This document shows, one piece after another, positions 1 to 7,308 of a stretch of DNA of 36,088 nucleotides. The notes under the pieces were generated by a model. That model was not told the DNA's origin. It searched no databases and saw only the letters and a list, made by a program, of their open reading frames with translations. Origin of the DNA: a virus; IMG/VR virus record IMGVR_UViG_3300021181_000003, positions 1 through 36,088 of that record, one strand, 5' to 3'. Each line of letters opens with the position of its first letter. Positions within the stretch are counted from its first letter, which is position 1. The translations under genes and the position numbers were made by a program.

Positions 1-127
1 AGTCACAGGAATGGACGCCGGGCTTCCAGGTCTTGATAGATTTTCGGGCGCGGTGATTATTGATGATGCGCACAAGCCCGATGAAGTACATTCAGATACA
101 ATAAGACAATCAGTCATAGAAAATTAT
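1..127. repeat. Left copy of 127-bp exact terminal overlap
   Basis: These 127 bases are identical to the last 127 bases of the window. The length 127 is a common assembly k-mer, so this is most simply a circularisation overlap and not a biological terminal repeat. Removing one copy gives a 35,961-bp circle in which the terminase frame is continuous. Confidence 0.95.
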
Positions 128-1078
128 AGACAGACAATTCAGCAACGAAATAGAGGCATAAATGTACCATTTATTTTTATTGGACAACGACTACATGAAG
201 ACGACCTTGCGGCCTATCTGTTAGCGGGTAAAGATGGCTACACATGGAATCAAGTGATACTTAAAAGCATAGATGATGCGGGGAATGCTCTTTATCCTGA
301 AGTGAATACACTCCAATCCCTTCTTATCAAGCAAGAACGAGACCCCTACGTATTCTCCTCACAATATCAGCAAGACCCAATACCCGCAGGCGGCGCATTA
401 TTCAAACCTGAGTGGTTCGTCATGCTAGATGAAGAACCAAAAATATTATTTAGCTTTATTACAGCAGATACCGCAGAAACATCTAAAAGTTACAATGACG
501 CAACAGTGTTTAGTTTTTGGGGGATTTATGACATTCAATCATATGGTATTAATACAGGTCAATATGGACTACATTGGATAGATACTTTAGAATGCAGGAT
601 TGAGCCGAAGGATTTAAAGCCAACCTTTTTAGATTTCTGGCAGCAGTGTATGCGTTACGAAAAGCCTCCACAAATGGTCGCTATTGAAAAGAAATCAACG
701 GGAGGTACATTATTAAGCCTTCTAGATGAGATACGTACTATTAAGCTTATGGACATCCCTAGGACGTCTCAGCAAGGGAATAAGACAAAAAGATTTCTAG
801 ATGCCCAGCCCTATGTTGCAGAAAGGCGCGTGTCTTTCCCGTCACTCGGGAGGCATGTAAAATTGTGCGTTGATCATATGGCAAAAATTACTGCCAATGA
901 GACGCACCGATGGGATGATATAGCCGATACTATGGCCGATGCCATAAAAATAGCATTAATTGATAAAGCCATAATTTCCGCACATGTAAATGTTGTTGAT
1001 TATGATAAGATAGCTAAAGATATGACTGGAAATTATAATAAGGTTAATAGGCTCAGACAAAGCGCCTATAGGAGATGA
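2..1078 (+). CDS. terL: Terminase large subunit, 3' part (gene wraps the contig ends)
   Basis: This is the C-terminal part of the ATPase/nuclease motor that packages DNA into the prohead. The frame is open from base 2, enters from position 35495 through the 127-bp overlap, and gives a full protein of 514 residues, a normal size for P22/Sf6-type TerL. Visible here are the Walker B stretch VIIDDAH (about residues 174-180 of the full protein) and the start of the RNase-H-like nuclease, ITADTAE (Asp near residue 312). A late acidic stretch, DDIADTMADA, lies near residue 465, where the last metal-binding Asp is expected. Walker B ends in DD instead of the usual DE. The 3' end (NKVNRLRQSAYRR) is partly duplicated about 520 bp downstream. 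Assignment is firm; the overlap copy should be counted once. Confidence 0.93.
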   Translation, partial: VTGMDAGLPGLDRFSGAVIIDDAHKPDEVHSDTIRQSVIENYRQTIQQRNRGINVPFIFIGQRLHEDDLAAYLLAGKDGYTWNQVILKSIDDAGNALYPEVNTLQSLLIKQERDPYVFSSQYQQDPIPAGGALFKPEWFVMLDEEPKILFSFITADTAETSKSYNDATVFSFWGIYDIQSYGINTGQYGLHWIDTLECRIEPKDLKPTFLDFWQQCMRYEKPPQMVAIEKKSTGGTLLSLLDEIRTIKLMDIPRTSQQGNKTKRFLDAQPYVAERRVSFPSLGRHVKLCVDHMAKITANETHRWDDIADTMADAIKIALIDKAIISAHVNVVDYDKIAKDMTGNYNKVNRLRQSAYRR

Positions 1079-1079
1079 T

Positions 1080-1511
1080 TTGAAGATAGAAGATTTACCT
1101 TTGCCCTCTAGGATAATTAAATTACTTTTACTTGAAGAGTGTTTATTTAAGATAACTTATGCGGAAGAATTATTAGAAATAGATGATAAAACTTTGCTTA
1201 AAGTTCCTAGGTTGCATAAAGATGGGATTGAATTATTAAGAAAAGTTTTGGATTTGGTTTTTAAGAAAGAGAAACCTAAGCAAGTAAACGAGACAGCTAT
1301 CATAATAGAAATGAGAAGTTTGTTTTTTGAGTACATGGCCTCTATCAGGCGTGAGATGAATGAATTAAGAACGATTACATGTGAGCAATATAGACTCCTG
1401 CAATCAATACAACTAGAAAAAAGTCCTGATGGCGTACTTAGAAGAATAAATGATAAAGTTCCAGGATTTGCAATTGCAATGCATGATTTATATAAAAAAT
1501 TAGAGGAATGA
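1080..1511 (+). CDS. RNA polymerase alpha-CTD-like protein with a C-terminal helical region
   Basis: The gene codes for 143 residues from a TTG start placed five bases after AGGAGA, which overlaps the end of terL. The first 55 or so residues follow the pattern of the bacterial RNA polymerase alpha C-terminal domain: DLPLPSR near the N-terminus, then LLKVPRLHKDGIELLRKVL, which matches the alpha-CTD helix-hairpin-helix stretch LLKTPNLGKKSLTEIKDVL. The Arg at the position of the DNA-binding Arg of helix 1 is present. The remaining 85 residues are predicted helical. I infer a DNA- or transcription-factor-binding role, possibly mimicking alpha-CTD, but this rests on pattern matching by eye. The gene sits between terL and a partial copy of the terL 3' end, so it looks inserted. 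A generic helix-hairpin-helix protein is the alternative. Confidence 0.55.
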   Translation: MKIEDLPLPSRIIKLLLLEECLFKITYAEELLEIDDKTLLKVPRLHKDGIELLRKVLDLVFKKEKPKQVNETAIIIEMRSLFFEYMASIRREMNELRTITCEQYRLLQSIQLEKSPDGVLRRINDKVPGFAIAMHDLYKKLEE

Positions 1512-1545
1512 TACACAAAATAAACAATTGATATACACTTGTAAA

Positions 1546-1562
1546 AAGGAAAGCATTTCCTT
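1546..1562. repeat. Perfect 7-bp inverted repeat at the insertion junction
   Basis: AAGGAAAgcaTTTCCTT is a perfect palindrome with a 3-base centre. It abuts the terL-tail copy that begins at 1563. A close relative, GGGAAAggaTTTCCC, lies at 1910-1924. It could be a protein-binding site, a small RNA hairpin or a scar of the insertion event. Confidence 0.55.
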
Positions 1563-1604
1563 AATAAAGTTAACAAGATTAGACAAAGTGCATACAGAAG
1601 GTAG
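1563..1604 (+). pseudogene. Duplicated remnant of the terL 3' end (13 codons plus stop)
   Basis: Codons from 1563 read NKVNKIRQSAYRR then TAG. The true terL ends NKVNRLRQSAYRR then TGA (1037-1078). Eleven of 13 residues are identical while many third positions differ, so this is a diverged copy under protein-level similarity and not a recent DNA duplication. The frame closes at a TAA (1542-1544) just upstream. It probably marks the original or donor terL end left when the 1080-1511 gene was acquired. Confidence 0.8.
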
Positions 1605-1607
1605 ATT

Positions 1608-1898
1608 ATGATTAATATTATGAAAGGAGCTATATTTGGTCGTGATACCCCTACTTATGGTATCCTCATGCAATTTAGAGACGATATTTTTTGCATAGAA
1701 AATTTATCTGAATATGAGTGTGCCCCATTCTTGGGTGTAAAATTGGATAAAGAATGGGCTGAGAAACTTATTATATGGCTGCAATCCGTAATTGAAAAGA
1801 ATAAAATTTGTGATGATTGTTACAATTATAAAATGCCAGAAAACTTTATCGGGGAAATTAATTGCTTAAAATGTAAGAACATAATAAAAAATATATAA
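1608..1898 (+). CDS. Hypothetical protein with C-terminal CxxC pair
   Basis: A 96-residue protein of unknown function. The C-terminal third carries two Cys pairs, CDDC and CLKC, about 20 residues apart, typical of a small zinc ribbon. The N-terminal part contains YGILMQFRDD, and a W-rich helix (EWAEKLIIWLQ) follows it. The ATG at 1608 follows a purine-rich AGAAGG and lies just after the terL-tail remnant, so it was probably the original neighbour of terL. No family is recognised. Confidence 0.6.
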   Translation: MINIMKGAIFGRDTPTYGILMQFRDDIFCIENLSEYECAPFLGVKLDKEWAEKLIIWLQSVIEKNKICDDCYNYKMPENFIGEINCLKCKNIIKNI

Positions 1899-1909
1899 TT
1901 TACATTACA

Positions 1910-1924
1910 GGGAAAGGATTTCCC
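1910..1924 (+). other. Hairpin just upstream of the portal RBS
   Basis: GGGAAAggaTTTCCC forms a perfect 6-bp stem with a GGA loop, followed at once by TAGGAG, the portal ribosome binding site. It shares GGAAAnnnTTTCC with the palindrome at 1546-1562. It may tune portal translation or bind a protein. Confidence 0.5.
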
Positions 1925-1939
1925 TAGGAGCTACAATAC

Positions 1940-4033
1940 ATGAAGGACGTAGCAAAACGCCACTTGGATCAATTGGCAAAGATTAAGAAAAAAGTGCGTA
2001 ATGCGCATGATTACTTCAAAGATAACTATGACAGATATAACGAATTTCGTAAATTCGTTTTCGAGTCATCCCTAACAAACGATGAAGTGACATTATTGAT
2101 GTCCATGAATCGTCCTCAGCTTGAATTCAATGTTCTAGAAGCCTACATTAGTCGACTGCTCGGCGAATTCTCAAAGCAGGAACCCGATATTGAAGTCAAT
2201 GCCTTTGATGAAGATAAAGCAGATCCAATCACCATAAAAGTCGTGGAGCAGCATCTAAAACATGTCTTCATGGACTCAAACAACGAACATACTCGCTATG
2301 AGGTCTATAAAGACCTCCTCTCCGGTGGTTTTAGTACAATCAAAGTATTCACGGATTATGAACATCCGATGTCTATGAATCAGACCATTAAAATCAGTCG
2401 TGAAGAACCGACCCTATGTGGTTTCGATAAAGTTTCACGCTTCAGTCACAAAGGCGATGGGCAGTTCTGCTTTCAGTTGTTCCCTCAAGATAAAGAATTA
2501 TTCGAGGAAGAACATCCAGAAATTCCTGTAAATACTATTAGCTTTAGGCGAGATTTTGCGGGCTTTAACTGGTCCTATATGAATGATAATAGCCAAATTA
2601 TAGTTGTGGCTGATTACTATGAGAAAAAACGCAAAGAAGAAACCATAGTGCAAGTTCGTGACGGTGCAGTTATGACCATGAGAAAATATCGAGAGCTTGT
2701 TGATAATTGGAATGAAATAACAGTGCCTCCAAGCATTGTCGGGAAATCTCGAAAAACTTTAATCGATACTATTTGTAGGTATCGTCTAATTGAAAGCCAA
2801 GTTATAGAATACGAAGAAACAGATTTTAAGCATTTGCCACTCGTATTCATTGATGGCCATTCTTTAATGATAAGAGCAGGCCAAAAATCAGGAAACGTGA
2901 GACAAGTAACGAGGCCCTATGTATATCACGCGAAAGGTGCGCAACGCCTTAAAAATTATGCAGGTATATCTCTTGCGAACGAAATTGAAAATACGGTTCA
3001 ACATAAGTTTATGGTTGCTAAAGAAGCTTTGCCAAAAGAGGAAAATTTCCTTGAAGCTTACAAGGATGTTCAGAAGGAAGCGGTACTTGTTTTTAATTCG
3101 GTACATGAGTCTAATCCTGACTTGCCGATTAATAATCCAATACGTGAAGTCGCTCGCATCCCTGCGCCACCTGAGATTGCACAGGCTTTCACGGGTGCTG
3201 ATTCGCTTATTCAAAATGTACTGGGTTCCTATGACGCTAGTCTTGGTATTAATAACAATCAGCTTTCTGGAATTGCAATCGTAGAAGCTGCTAGCCAGTC
3301 AAATGCTACTGCTATGCCTTATATTGTGGGATGTTTGCAAGGATTCCAAAGGGTCGCAGAAATTTATGTAGACTTGATGCCTAAGTATTTTGTGACACCA
3401 AGAACGCTACCTATTATAGATGAAGATGGTGAAAGACATTTTGTTAAGATAAACCAGCCAAATGGGCTACCGCTAGACTATGATAGCAACGCGTTAAATG
3501 TCGTCGTCAAAGCAGGCGCTAGCTTCCAGGTGCAAAAATCACGCACTATTATGATGGTCAAAGAAATGATGGGAATGTCTCCATTGTTTGCCCAATTCAT
3601 TGCTGAAAAAGGCTTAAACTTTGTCCTAGATAATATGGAAGGCAAAGGCGTTGAGCAGTTAAAATCATTAACTGGAGAATGGCTAGACGAATATCAACAA
3701 CAAAAACAAGCTCAAATGCAGGCAGAGCAACAAAATCCCGCAGCTATGAAGGCTCAAATTGATATGGCAAAATTACAGCATGAGCAACAAAAAACACAAC
3801 AAACATTTACATTGGATATTGCAAAGTTACAACAAGATGAGCGAAAAGTTCTTGCTAATTTACGTCTTGGTCAACAATCTGCTAATGTTCAAATTGTAAA
3901 AGCTATGACTGAGAGATTTTCCAAACAGGTAGATTTGGAACTTAAACACAAAGATATGAAACATAGACATTTCAAAGAAGCTTTTGAAACGCACCACAAA
4001 ATACACGGAGAACATGGTGGAAGAGCACATTGA
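1940..4033 (+). CDS. Portal protein, P22 gp1-like
   Basis: The 697-residue product is close in length to the P22 portal (725). It forms the dodecameric ring through which DNA enters and leaves the capsid and to which terminase and the gp4-like adaptor dock. The N-terminal half has the family pattern MNRPQLEFNVLEAYISRLLGEF, with a helical stem and wing region after it. The last 130 residues are Gln-rich and strongly helical (QQKQAQMQAEQQNP onward), as expected for the long C-terminal barrel of P22-type portals. The ATG follows TAGGAG by 8 bases. Its place right after terL and before scaffold and coat supports the call. The last codons overlap the next small gene by 20 bases. Confidence 0.9.
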   Translation: MKDVAKRHLDQLAKIKKKVRNAHDYFKDNYDRYNEFRKFVFESSLTNDEVTLLMSMNRPQLEFNVLEAYISRLLGEFSKQEPDIEVNAFDEDKADPITIKVVEQHLKHVFMDSNNEHTRYEVYKDLLSGGFSTIKVFTDYEHPMSMNQTIKISREEPTLCGFDKVSRFSHKGDGQFCFQLFPQDKELFEEEHPEIPVNTISFRRDFAGFNWSYMNDNSQIIVVADYYEKKRKEETIVQVRDGAVMTMRKYRELVDNWNEITVPPSIVGKSRKTLIDTICRYRLIESQVIEYEETDFKHLPLVFIDGHSLMIRAGQKSGNVRQVTRPYVYHAKGAQRLKNYAGISLANEIENTVQHKFMVAKEALPKEENFLEAYKDVQKEAVLVFNSVHESNPDLPINNPIREVARIPAPPEIAQAFTGADSLIQNVLGSYDASLGINNNQLSGIAIVEAASQSNATAMPYIVGCLQGFQRVAEIYVDLMPKYFVTPRTLPIIDEDGERHFVKINQPNGLPLDYDSNALNVVVKAGASFQVQKSRTIMMVKEMMGMSPLFAQFIAEKGLNFVLDNMEGKGVEQLKSLTGEWLDEYQQQKQAQMQAEQQNPAAMKAQIDMAKLQHEQQKTQQTFTLDIAKLQQDERKVLANLRLGQQSANVQIVKAMTERFSKQVDLELKHKDMKHRHFKEAFETHHKIHGEHGGRAH

Positions 4034-4178
4034 AACCCCGGTAGAAAATCCAATAATAATGGATGTAATAACTTTTAGGGAATTCATTAAACATATAACA
4101 GGCGAAAACCTATCAAAATTTTATGATGAATTTTCAACCCAAGGAGATGGCGAGAATGTCAAAAGTAACATGGAATGA
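4014..4178 (+). CDS. Small hypothetical protein overlapping the portal end
   Basis: A 54-residue acidic protein starting MVEEHIETPVENP. I chose the ATG at 4014 because CACGGAGAAC lies just upstream; an upstream in-frame ATG at 3984 lies deep inside portal. It overlaps portal by 20 bases and the next gene by 23, which suggests translational coupling. No known domain is recognised. Confidence 0.5.
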   Translation: MVEEHIETPVENPIIMDVITFREFIKHITGENLSKFYDEFSTQGDGENVKSNME

Positions 4179-4329
4179 TTTATTTTCAGGGACTTTTAAA
4201 GATTTAAAAAAATCTTATAATCTGGATGACAAAGGTTTAGAGATTCAGGTTCGTCGCCATATGGATGGCGCTAATGCACAAGAGCGACGTGATCTATATA
4301 AGAGTGTTTGGGATAAAAAGGATAAATAA
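4156..4329 (+). CDS. Small hypothetical protein
   Basis: A 57-residue charged protein (MSKVTWNDLFSGTFKDLKK). The ATG at 4156 sits 9 bases after AAGGAG; an ATG at 4147 touches that Shine-Dalgarno and is less likely. The stop is two bases before the next start. Function is unknown; it belongs to the run of small proteins between portal and the first structural protein. Confidence 0.55.
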   Translation: MSKVTWNDLFSGTFKDLKKSYNLDDKGLEIQVRRHMDGANAQERRDLYKSVWDKKDK

Positions 4330-4331
4330 TC

Positions 4332-4744
4332 ATGCCTTTTAAATCTAAAGCACAGCAGCGATACATGTTCGCAAAACATCCGGAAATAGCACAAGAATTT
4401 GCCGAAGCAACGCCCAATATTAAAAAGTTGCCAGAGCATGTTAAGAGTAAAAACCATAAAACAACAGGGAGCGTTAAAATGGCACATCACAAAGAGCATC
4501 ACGAACACAAAGAACATAAGAAAGAGCACCATAAGAAGGAGCATCACAAATCTGAGCATGAAGACCACAAGCACATGCATAAACACCATCATGAAATGAA
4601 AAAGCACCACGAAAAAGAATTGAAGCATCATGAAAAGATGATGGGTCACCATATGAAACATGCAAAAAAAAAGTAAGTCATTCAGATGAAGCAGAGGACA
4701 AGGCATTAATTCGTAAGATGGTAAAAAAGGAAAGTTTAAAATGA
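4332..4744 (+). CDS. His/Lys-rich phage protein made with a likely -1 frameshift
   Basis: Frame zero (4332-4676) codes for 114 residues. The N-terminus MPFKSKAQQRYMFAKHPEIA is a pattern common in small phage proteins encoded near the portal. From about residue 50 the chain is extremely rich in His, Lys and Glu. Frame zero stops at TAA right after A AAA AAG (4667-4673), the dnaX-type slippery heptamer. In the -1 frame 23 more codons follow (VSHSDEAEDKALIRKMVKKE and three more residues) and end at TGA 4742-4744, which overlaps the next ATG as ATGA. The charged DKALIRKM stretch and the ATGA join show that the extension is translated. The alternatives are a one-base error in the A9 run or transcript slippage. 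The His-rich part could bind metal. Confidence 0.7.
4667..4673 (+). promoter_or_regulatory. Slippery heptamer A AAA AAG for -1 frameshifting
   Basis: A run of nine A then G places AAA and AAG in the zero frame, directly followed by the TAA stop. This is the strongest known bacterial -1 slippery sequence. AAGAUG-type purines about 40 bases upstream are not well placed as a stimulatory Shine-Dalgarno, and I see no strong downstream hairpin, so efficiency cannot be judged. Confidence 0.6.
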
Positions 4745-4887
4745 ATAATGATTTAAATGACGCCCTGGAAAGGGTATCACATGAAGTTAAGGCGGCCTTG
4801 GATGCAATGTATATAGCATTACAAGCATTTAATGAGCGGATGGAGCGTGTAGAAAAATGGATATTAGACCAAGAAAAAAGAAGTTAG
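4741..4887 (+). CDS. Small helical hypothetical protein
   Basis: A 48-residue protein (MNNDLNDALERVSHEVKAAL) that reads as one long amphipathic helix with coiled-coil spacing. It starts at an ATG overlapping the frameshift-product stop (ATGA), 7 bases after GGAAAG. It overlaps the next gene by 31 bases. Function unknown. Confidence 0.55.
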   Translation: MNNDLNDALERVSHEVKAALDAMYIALQAFNERMERVEKWILDQEKRS

Positions 4888-5039
4888 AGGAGGATGCAAA
4901 TCCTTATAACAGGCGCGCCGAAAAGGATACGAAACGTGCTTTCAAGAGTGTTAGTAAGTCTGTTACCCCAGTAGCTAAAGATACAAATAAAACACGGCGT
5001 AAAATGGTAAAACCTACGTCTAGACCAACTAAGGGATGA
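4857..5039 (+). CDS. Small basic hypothetical protein
   Basis: A 60-residue, very basic protein (MDIRPRKKKLEEDANPYNRR, ending TSRPTKG). It overlaps both its neighbours, the following one by ATGA. The composition suggests nucleic-acid binding or an internal virion protein. No family is recognised. Confidence 0.5.
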   Translation: MDIRPRKKKLEEDANPYNRRAEKDTKRAFKSVSKSVTPVAKDTNKTRRKMVKPTSRPTKG

Positions 5040-5356
5040 GTATTATGCAAAAAAAGGAAAGATTTAATATAAGTAAGTGGTCTAAAATCTACAGAAAAGT
5101 CTATCAGGTTGCTTCTGAATCAGGCTCAGAGAGTAGGAATATGAAATTAGATTGCCTTAAACAGCAAGCCAGGGATTATTTAGATAAATGCGGGCTTGTT
5201 CTTGAGAAAGCAAAATTTCCGTATTCAAAAAATAATAAGTTGACGTGGAAATATTTAGAAAACACGAAAACTAACAATCCTAGTAAACATGTACATGATT
5301 TTTCCCCAACGATTCTCAACAAGAATTGTATTTATAATGAAATGGAAGGTTTTTAA
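5036..5356 (+). CDS. Hypothetical protein
   Basis: A 106-residue basic protein (MSIMQKKERFNISKWSKIYR) with no domain I can name. The start overlaps the previous stop as ATGA. A second ATG at codon 4 sits closer to no better Shine-Dalgarno. It ends 11 bases before the next gene, whose own AAAGGA lies in the gap. Confidence 0.5.
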   Translation: MSIMQKKERFNISKWSKIYRKVYQVASESGSESRNMKLDCLKQQARDYLDKCGLVLEKAKFPYSKNNKLTWKYLENTKTNNPSKHVHDFSPTILNKNCIYNEMEGF

Positions 5357-5367
5357 AAGGAATTAAA

Positions 5368-5553
5368 ATGCATATATTTCAATCAATGATTTTACCTTTA
5401 GTAGAGCGAGAATTAGTTACTCATGAAACTGAAATAGGTAGGGTAGTGTTAACGCAATTACACGGATTGTTAACGAAGTTTATCGTGCATGTTGATAAAC
5501 ATTCCGGCGCAGCTCCAATTGTTCAAACTGAAGAAGGGGCGAAAAATGGCTGA
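5368..5553 (+). CDS. Hypothetical protein
   Basis: A 61-residue protein (MHIFQSMILPLVERELVTHE) with an amphipathic N-terminal helix. It has a clear AAAGGAATTAAA before the ATG and overlaps the next start by 8 bases. Function unknown. Confidence 0.55.
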   Translation: MHIFQSMILPLVERELVTHETEIGRVVLTQLHGLLTKFIVHVDKHSGAAPIVQTEEGAKNG

Positions 5554-5737
5554 AATGTTTATACAAAAGGCCCTATCTAAAAAAGGCAGTAAAGGAAAGC
5601 TTCACAGAAAACTACATGTTCCAGAGGGCGAAAAGATTCCTGCTAAAAAGCTTGAGAAAGCAGAGCATAGTAAAAACCCTACGCTAAGGCGGGAGGCTAA
5701 TCTTGCAAAAACCTTAAGTAAATTACGTCGCCATTGA
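5546..5737 (+). CDS. Small basic phage protein
   Basis: A 63-residue Lys/Arg-rich protein. The stretch GKLHRKLHVPEGEKIPAKKL followed by NPTLRREANLAKTL is a pattern I have seen in many small phage proteins encoded near portal and head genes; its role there is not established. The ATG at 5546 follows GAAGGGG; an upstream in-frame ATG (5489) lies inside the previous gene. Confidence 0.65.
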   Translation: MAEMFIQKALSKKGSKGKLHRKLHVPEGEKIPAKKLEKAEHSKNPTLRREANLAKTLSKLRRH

Positions 5738-5790
5738 AATTATATTCATATGAGCGCACAATAATAAAATATTTATACGGAGATAAATAA

Positions 5791-5988
5791 ATGAGTGAAT
5801 ACAAATGCATGGCAGGGATGATAGATAATAATATTGTTAAAGAAAATCATCAGCAAGGTATAGAGCGAGTCAAACAGCGAAAACATGATAAAATGGACGT
5901 TGAAGGGCACAACGGTAAGATGGGTGTTCGTCATGATAAAGCTCATTGGAGCCGCAAAGGTGACTCATTAACACCAAGAAAAGCTTAA
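5791..5988 (+). CDS. Small hypothetical protein
   Basis: A 65-residue hydrophilic protein rich in His, Lys and Asp (KQRKHDKMDVEGHNGKMGVR). The ATG has GGAGATAA upstream. A 53-bp gap separates it from the preceding gene. The end of the gene is flanked by two AAGCTT sites that could pair as a hairpin around the next RBS. Function unknown. Confidence 0.5.
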   Translation: MSEYKCMAGMIDNNIVKENHQQGIERVKQRKHDKMDVEGHNGKMGVRHDKAHWSRKGDSLTPRKA

Positions 5989-6020
5989 GGATTAAGCTTT
6001 AACATAATAAGGACATTATC

Positions 6021-7034
6021 ATGGGCGTTATACAATTTCCAACACCAATTCCCGCAACTAATGGGAATTTTCCTAATTTAAAATCAGCTTTGTTTAGTGA
6101 TAATTTGGCAACTGTTACTACAGCGGGTTATTTAACAACCAGCAGTTTAGATGCAGGAATGCCGTTATCTAATGCCGATGTAATTATGGCGTTATATAGT
6201 TACAGCCAAAATACAAACTCAGGGACTTTTGGAATATTTACAGTTAGTATTTCTACGAGTACTGGGCAGGTAACATTAAGTTCATGGGCTAATCCTGGGG
6301 ATGCGGTTCTACCCACTATTGCCAATTATATTGCGCATTTTACTAATACCACTGGCACAATTTCTTCGGGAGCTGCTAATATTATTAATGCAGGTAATAT
6401 ACAAGCTGGCCTTTCAGGAACTGCCGGCACACTGGCTTCCTTCCCAGCTACGGCCTCAAAAGGTTCATTAATAGTTGCAGGTGTTGCAAATACCGGTAAT
6501 ACAAATACAACGGTTAGCAACGTTGCGATGGGCCAAGCATCCGTTGTCAGCATACCAGACCCTGCAAATGCCATAGGTCGCTTCATGATTGGTGCTACTG
6601 CTACACCATTCGTTTCTGGCAATTTCCCAATCGCTAGTGGTACAGGTGGCCTATTTATTGATTCAGGGGCTGCTCCTGGCTCTTTTGCAAACCTAACAGC
6701 AGCTAATGTTTTTAGCGGTGCAGGTCAAATAACACTGGCAAAGGCAAATGGGACAGAATCAGGGAACGCTGTGACTGCAAGTGGTAATGCAGGGGTTATT
6801 ACTACCTCATCTTTAACTACTGTAGGTGGTTCAAGTTATGCAATTACCTGGACTAATACATTAATCACAGCTACTTCTGTTATTTTGTTAACTATTATGG
6901 GTGGTACCAATACGACTGAAAATATCACTCTCAAAGCAACAGCTGGTTCTGGAACCAGTACATTAACAATTTATAATAATACGGCAGCTACTTCTCTTAA
7001 TGGGACAATTTTTATTGGTTACTCTGTATTATAA
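6021..7034 (+). CDS. Virion structural (head decoration or fibre-like) protein
   Basis: A 337-residue protein low in Lys/Arg/Glu and rich in Gly, Ala, Ser, Thr and Asn, typical of phage beta-structured decoration or fibre proteins. YLTTSS near the N-terminus recurs in altered form (VITTSSLTTVGGSSYAITW) near residue 255, which hints at repeated beta modules. It starts at ATG after AAGGAC, and a strong terminator follows the gene. It lies in the forward morphogenesis run between the small proteins and the scaffold. A specific role cannot be assigned from sequence alone. Confidence 0.6.
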   Translation: MGVIQFPTPIPATNGNFPNLKSALFSDNLATVTTAGYLTTSSLDAGMPLSNADVIMALYSYSQNTNSGTFGIFTVSISTSTGQVTLSSWANPGDAVLPTIANYIAHFTNTTGTISSGAANIINAGNIQAGLSGTAGTLASFPATASKGSLIVAGVANTGNTNTTVSNVAMGQASVVSIPDPANAIGRFMIGATATPFVSGNFPIASGTGGLFIDSGAAPGSFANLTAANVFSGAGQITLAKANGTESGNAVTASGNAGVITTSSLTTVGGSSYAITWTNTLITATSVILLTIMGGTNTTENITLKATAGSGTSTLTIYNNTAATSLNGTIFIGYSVL

Positions 7035-7048
7035 TCGTGTTACAAACT

Positions 7049-7089
7049 ATCTGAGCATGGTTTTCTCCTTTTTCCATGCTCAGATTTTT
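7049..7089 (+). terminator. Rho-independent terminator after the 6021 structural gene
   Basis: ATCTGAGCATGG (7049-7060) pairs perfectly with CCATGCTCAGAT (7074-7085) around a pyrimidine-rich 13-base loop and is followed by a T-run. The stop codon of the reverse-strand gene at 7088 overlaps the T-run. It separates the forward unit from the converging cassette. Confidence 0.85.
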
Positions 7090-7285
7090 AATTAGTCATT
7101 TGTTCTAAATGCTCTTTAAACCAAATATCCAAATCATTTGCTGTGTAAAATATTTTACCATTTAATTTGTAATATTTGGGGGTATTTTCTGTATAACGGG
7201 CTTTCCTAAACCAATGAATGGAGTATCCATATTTTTGGGCAGCTTCCTTTTCTACTAGATATTCTATTCCATCTATAATTAACAT
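7088..7285 (-). CDS. Small HTH (excisionase/MerR-like) DNA-binding protein
   Basis: A 65-residue protein (MLIIDGIEYLVEKEAAQKYG). The sequence EYLVEKEAAQKYGYSIHWFRKAR fits the helix-turn-helix and Trp/Arg recognition helix of the excisionase/HTH_17 family, and YYKLNGKIFYTANDLDIWF matches its wing and final helix (K.YY......Y...DLD.W). The second ATG (7285) has better spacing from AAGGAT than the first (7291). It is downstream of and in operon with the 7309-7797 gene, against the direction of the head genes. It may regulate the cassette or act as a recombination factor; no integrase is present. Confidence 0.7.
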   Translation of the reverse strand: MLIIDGIEYLVEKEAAQKYGYSIHWFRKARYTENTPKYYKLNGKIFYTANDLDIWFKEHLEQMTN

Positions 7286-7308
7286 GATCATCCTTAATTT
7301 GATTTACT

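Noticed and set aside
1-127. Biological direct terminal repeats (T7-like ends)
   Set aside because: The 127-bp length equals a common assembly k-mer and the overlap falls inside terL; P22-like phages package by headful.
2919-3284. Alternative forward and reverse frames (about 110-120 codons) inside the portal gene
   Set aside because: They have biased composition and no ribosome site, while the portal frame is a clear family match over the whole stretch.
4245-4706. A long reverse-strand frame over the His-rich gene
   Set aside because: It is the complement of GAA/CAC/AAG-rich codons (Phe, Met, Val runs) with no ribosome site; a shadow of the forward gene.
6326-6622. Reverse-strand frame of 98 codons in the structural gene
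   Set aside because: It arises from the low-charge Gly/Ala/Thr coding on the forward strand; it has no ribosome site and ends inside the gene.
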